Assembly (NCBI GenBank): GCA_025359355.1
Contig: JANYGR010000034.1
Span: forward strand, 1-8,268
Source: Bacteroidota bacterium
GTDB lineage: Bacteria; Bacteroidota; Bacteroidia; B-17B0; Aurantibacillaceae
Direction: 5' to 3'
DNA length: 8,268 nt
Below are positions 7,124-8,268 of this stretch, piece after piece. Below the pieces are notes generated by a model. That model did no database searches. It was not told the origin of the DNA and worked only from the letters and a program-made list of their open reading frames with translations. Numbering within the stretch: position 1 is the first letter of the stretch; every line of letters begins with the position of its first letter. Both the position numbers and the translations under genes were made by a program.

Positions 7124-7149
7124 GTTAAAAAACACGTTTTTAACGTGTT
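7124..7149 (+). terminator. Hairpin region, possible terminator of the surface-protein operon
   Basis: AACACGTT (7131-7138) and AACGTGTT (7142-7149) form a perfect 8-bp stem with a TTT loop, 82 bases after the stop codon at 7048. A competing 8-bp stem, GTTAAAAA (7124-7131) with TTTTTAAC (7137-7144), overlaps it. Downstream there is only a loose T-containing stretch (ATATTCAGTTTT), so the terminator role is tentative. The rest of the 194-base gap 7049-7242 is AT-rich and shows no gene. Confidence 0.35.
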
Positions 7150-7218
7150 ATATTCAGTTTTATATAAAAACCTACTAATTTCTTACAATTAATCCCTTAA
7201 ATATTAAATTTAAAAGTA

Positions 7219-7226
7219 TATTTTTG
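7219..7226 (+). promoter_or_regulatory. Candidate -7 box of the malonyltransferase operon
   Basis: TATTTTTG fits TAnnTTTG exactly and ends 16 bases before the ATG at 7243. The upstream element is weak: a TTA at 7197-7199, 19 bases away, is one mismatch from the TTG expected at -33. If real, the leader would be very short, about 5-10 bases. No Shine-Dalgarno sequence is visible, as is normal in this phylum. Confidence 0.45.
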
Positions 7227-7242
7227 TGCTTACTTTTTCGAT

Positions 7243-8100
7243 ATGTCTATAAACGTAATATTATTTCCAGGACAAGGTTCTCAATTTCAAGGAATGGGCG
7301 CTGACTTGTTTCAAGAATTTCCTGAAACGGTTGCTATTGCTAATAGTGTATTGGGTTACAATATTGATGAGTTGTGTCTTAATAATACAGACAATCTTTT
7401 AAATCAAACTAATTACACGCAACCCGCTTTGTATTTAGTTAATTACCTTACCTATCAAAAATATTTAAAAACAAACAAGGCTCCTAATTATTTTTTAGGT
7501 CATAGTTTAGGAGAATTTAATGCGTTAAATGCCGCGGGTGTTTTTGATTTTGAAACAGGATTGCGCATTGTTCAAAAACGAGGAGAGTTAATGTTATCAA
7601 TCAATGGTACAGGTATGGCTGCTGTTTTGGGAAGTGATTACGAATCCTTAAAAGCTATATTAGATGGAAATTTTCCTGAATTAGATATAGCCAATATTAA
7701 TACACATTCTCAAATAGTTATATCTGGTCCTTTAGAATTATTAGATAATGCTGCAGATTTTATAGAGGACGAAGGCTTAGGTTATGTTCCATTAAAAGTA
7801 AGTGGAGCATTTCATTCGCGTTATATGACTCCTGTGAAAGAGAGCTTTAAAAAATACATTGAAACAATGACATTAAAACAATGTCAAGTTCCGGTTATTT
7901 CTAATTATACAGCAACGCTTTATCCACCTGATATGGCAGGCATTTTAAAGAACATGGTGAATCAAATTGACAGCCCTGTAAAATGGCTTCAAAGTATCGA
8001 ATATGTGTTATCTCAAGGAGAATGTAATTTTGCAGAAGTTGGGCCCGGAGAAGTATTAACAAACGTTTTAAAGAAAATAAAAAGCAATGTCGTTTCATAA
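7243..8100 (+). CDS. fabD: Malonyl-CoA:ACP transacylase (FabD family, trans-AT PKS-like)
   Basis: The enzyme moves malonyl from CoA to the phosphopantetheine arm of acyl carrier protein, supplying extender units for fatty-acid or polyketide synthesis in the cytoplasm. The 285 residues contain the oxyanion motif GQGSQ (10-14), the nucleophile elbow GHSLGE (86-91, Ser88), Arg113 in QKRGELM, and catalytic His191 in GAFHSRYM, followed by EVGPGEVL (265-272). The catalytic set is complete and the length is slightly below usual FabD. Several segments are unlike housekeeping FabD: TQPALYLVNYLTY (59-71), GVFDFETGL (99-107), KRGELM (112-117), DIANINTHSQIVISG (148-162) and YVPLKVSGAFHSRYM (181-195). From memory these match the stand-alone acyltransferases of trans-AT polyketide synthases (PksC/PedD type). 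The downstream dehydratase-like gene 40 bases away supports a dedicated pathway. A housekeeping role cannot be excluded without seeing the rest of the genome. Confidence 0.9.
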   Translation: MSINVILFPGQGSQFQGMGADLFQEFPETVAIANSVLGYNIDELCLNNTDNLLNQTNYTQPALYLVNYLTYQKYLKTNKAPNYFLGHSLGEFNALNAAGVFDFETGLRIVQKRGELMLSINGTGMAAVLGSDYESLKAILDGNFPELDIANINTHSQIVISGPLELLDNAADFIEDEGLGYVPLKVSGAFHSRYMTPVKESFKKYIETMTLKQCQVPVISNYTATLYPPDMAGILKNMVNQIDSPVKWLQSIEYVLSQGECNFAEVGPGEVLTNVLKKIKSNVVS

Positions 8101-8140
8101 ATTTAATTTATTTTTAAACGAAAATTCAATCAAGTAATAA

Positions 8141-8268
8141 ATGACCTTAGACGAAAAAGAAGCCTTAATTCACAGCTTAAAAAGAGATATACTAGAAATT
8201 CCAACGGAAGGATTAGTAAAAGTAAACTACGGAACGGAAGATATTTATAAAATTATTCCTCATCGTCC
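8141..8268 (+). CDS. Partial FabZ/FabA-like 3-hydroxyacyl-ACP dehydratase (N-terminus)
   Basis: An open frame starts with ATG at 8141 and runs off the window after 42 codons and two bases. It ends IYKIIPHR plus a CC start of a Pro codon. The I-x-x-I-[IL]-P-H-R-x-P-F opening is typical of FabZ-type hotdog dehydratases, which remove water from 3-hydroxyacyl-ACP; here the following residues are cut off. About 30 residues precede this motif (an Asp/Glu/Lys-rich helix, then ILEIPTEGLVKVNYG), a longer leader than in many FabZ proteins. The 40-base gap after the transacylase holds no visible promoter or terminator, so the two are probably in one operon. The catalytic His and Glu lie beyond the edge, so the assignment is tentative. 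Confidence 0.6.
   Translation, partial: MTLDEKEALIHSLKRDILEIPTEGLVKVNYGTEDIYKIIPHR

Noticed and set aside
7901..8098. Minus-strand frame of 65 codons at the end of the transacylase gene
   Set aside because: It is antisense to conserved FabD sequence and has no independent support.

Overview
The window is AT-rich bacterial DNA that looks like Bacteroidota. The evidence is a C-terminal type IX secretion (CHU_C/type B) sorting domain on a large surface protein, TAnnTTTG-type promoter boxes, no Shine-Dalgarno sequences before the starts, and a birA / rsfS-ftsH arrangement that I recall as common in this phylum. Genus cannot be assigned from the sequence. No mobile element, CRISPR array, tRNA or rRNA was seen.

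Left part (1-3791): a minus-strand pair, rsfS then ftsH, ends in a long hairpin followed by a U-rich tract (22-99). It is divergent from birA (3027-3791, plus). RsfS handles ribosome silencing, FtsH membrane and regulatory proteolysis, and BirA biotinylation, for example of acetyl-CoA carboxylase. The best promoter in the window drives rsfS-ftsH and lies across the birA start codon. The RsfS protein has a Lys/Ala-rich, histone H1-like N-terminal tail of about 75 residues, encoded by regularly spaced A7 tracts.

Middle part (3792-7048): a two-gene secretion unit. A small exported thioredoxin-fold-like protein, in which the CxxC and the cis-proline both appear to be replaced, is joined directly (TAAATG) to an 871-residue surface protein. 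That protein has a signal peptide, an N-terminal beta-rich domain, a run of about 80-residue Ig-like units with regularly placed cysteines, PKD-type domains and the sorting domain. It is probably an adhesin or structural surface protein.

Right part (7049-8268): after a hairpin-bearing gap with a promoter-like box, a malonyl-CoA:ACP transacylase is followed 40 bases later by the start of a FabZ/FabA-like dehydratase that runs off the window. The transacylase sequence resembles the stand-alone acyltransferases of trans-AT polyketide synthase systems more than housekeeping FabD. The right edge may therefore be the beginning of a specialised polyketide or fatty-acid-like pathway, and this is the most interesting lead here.
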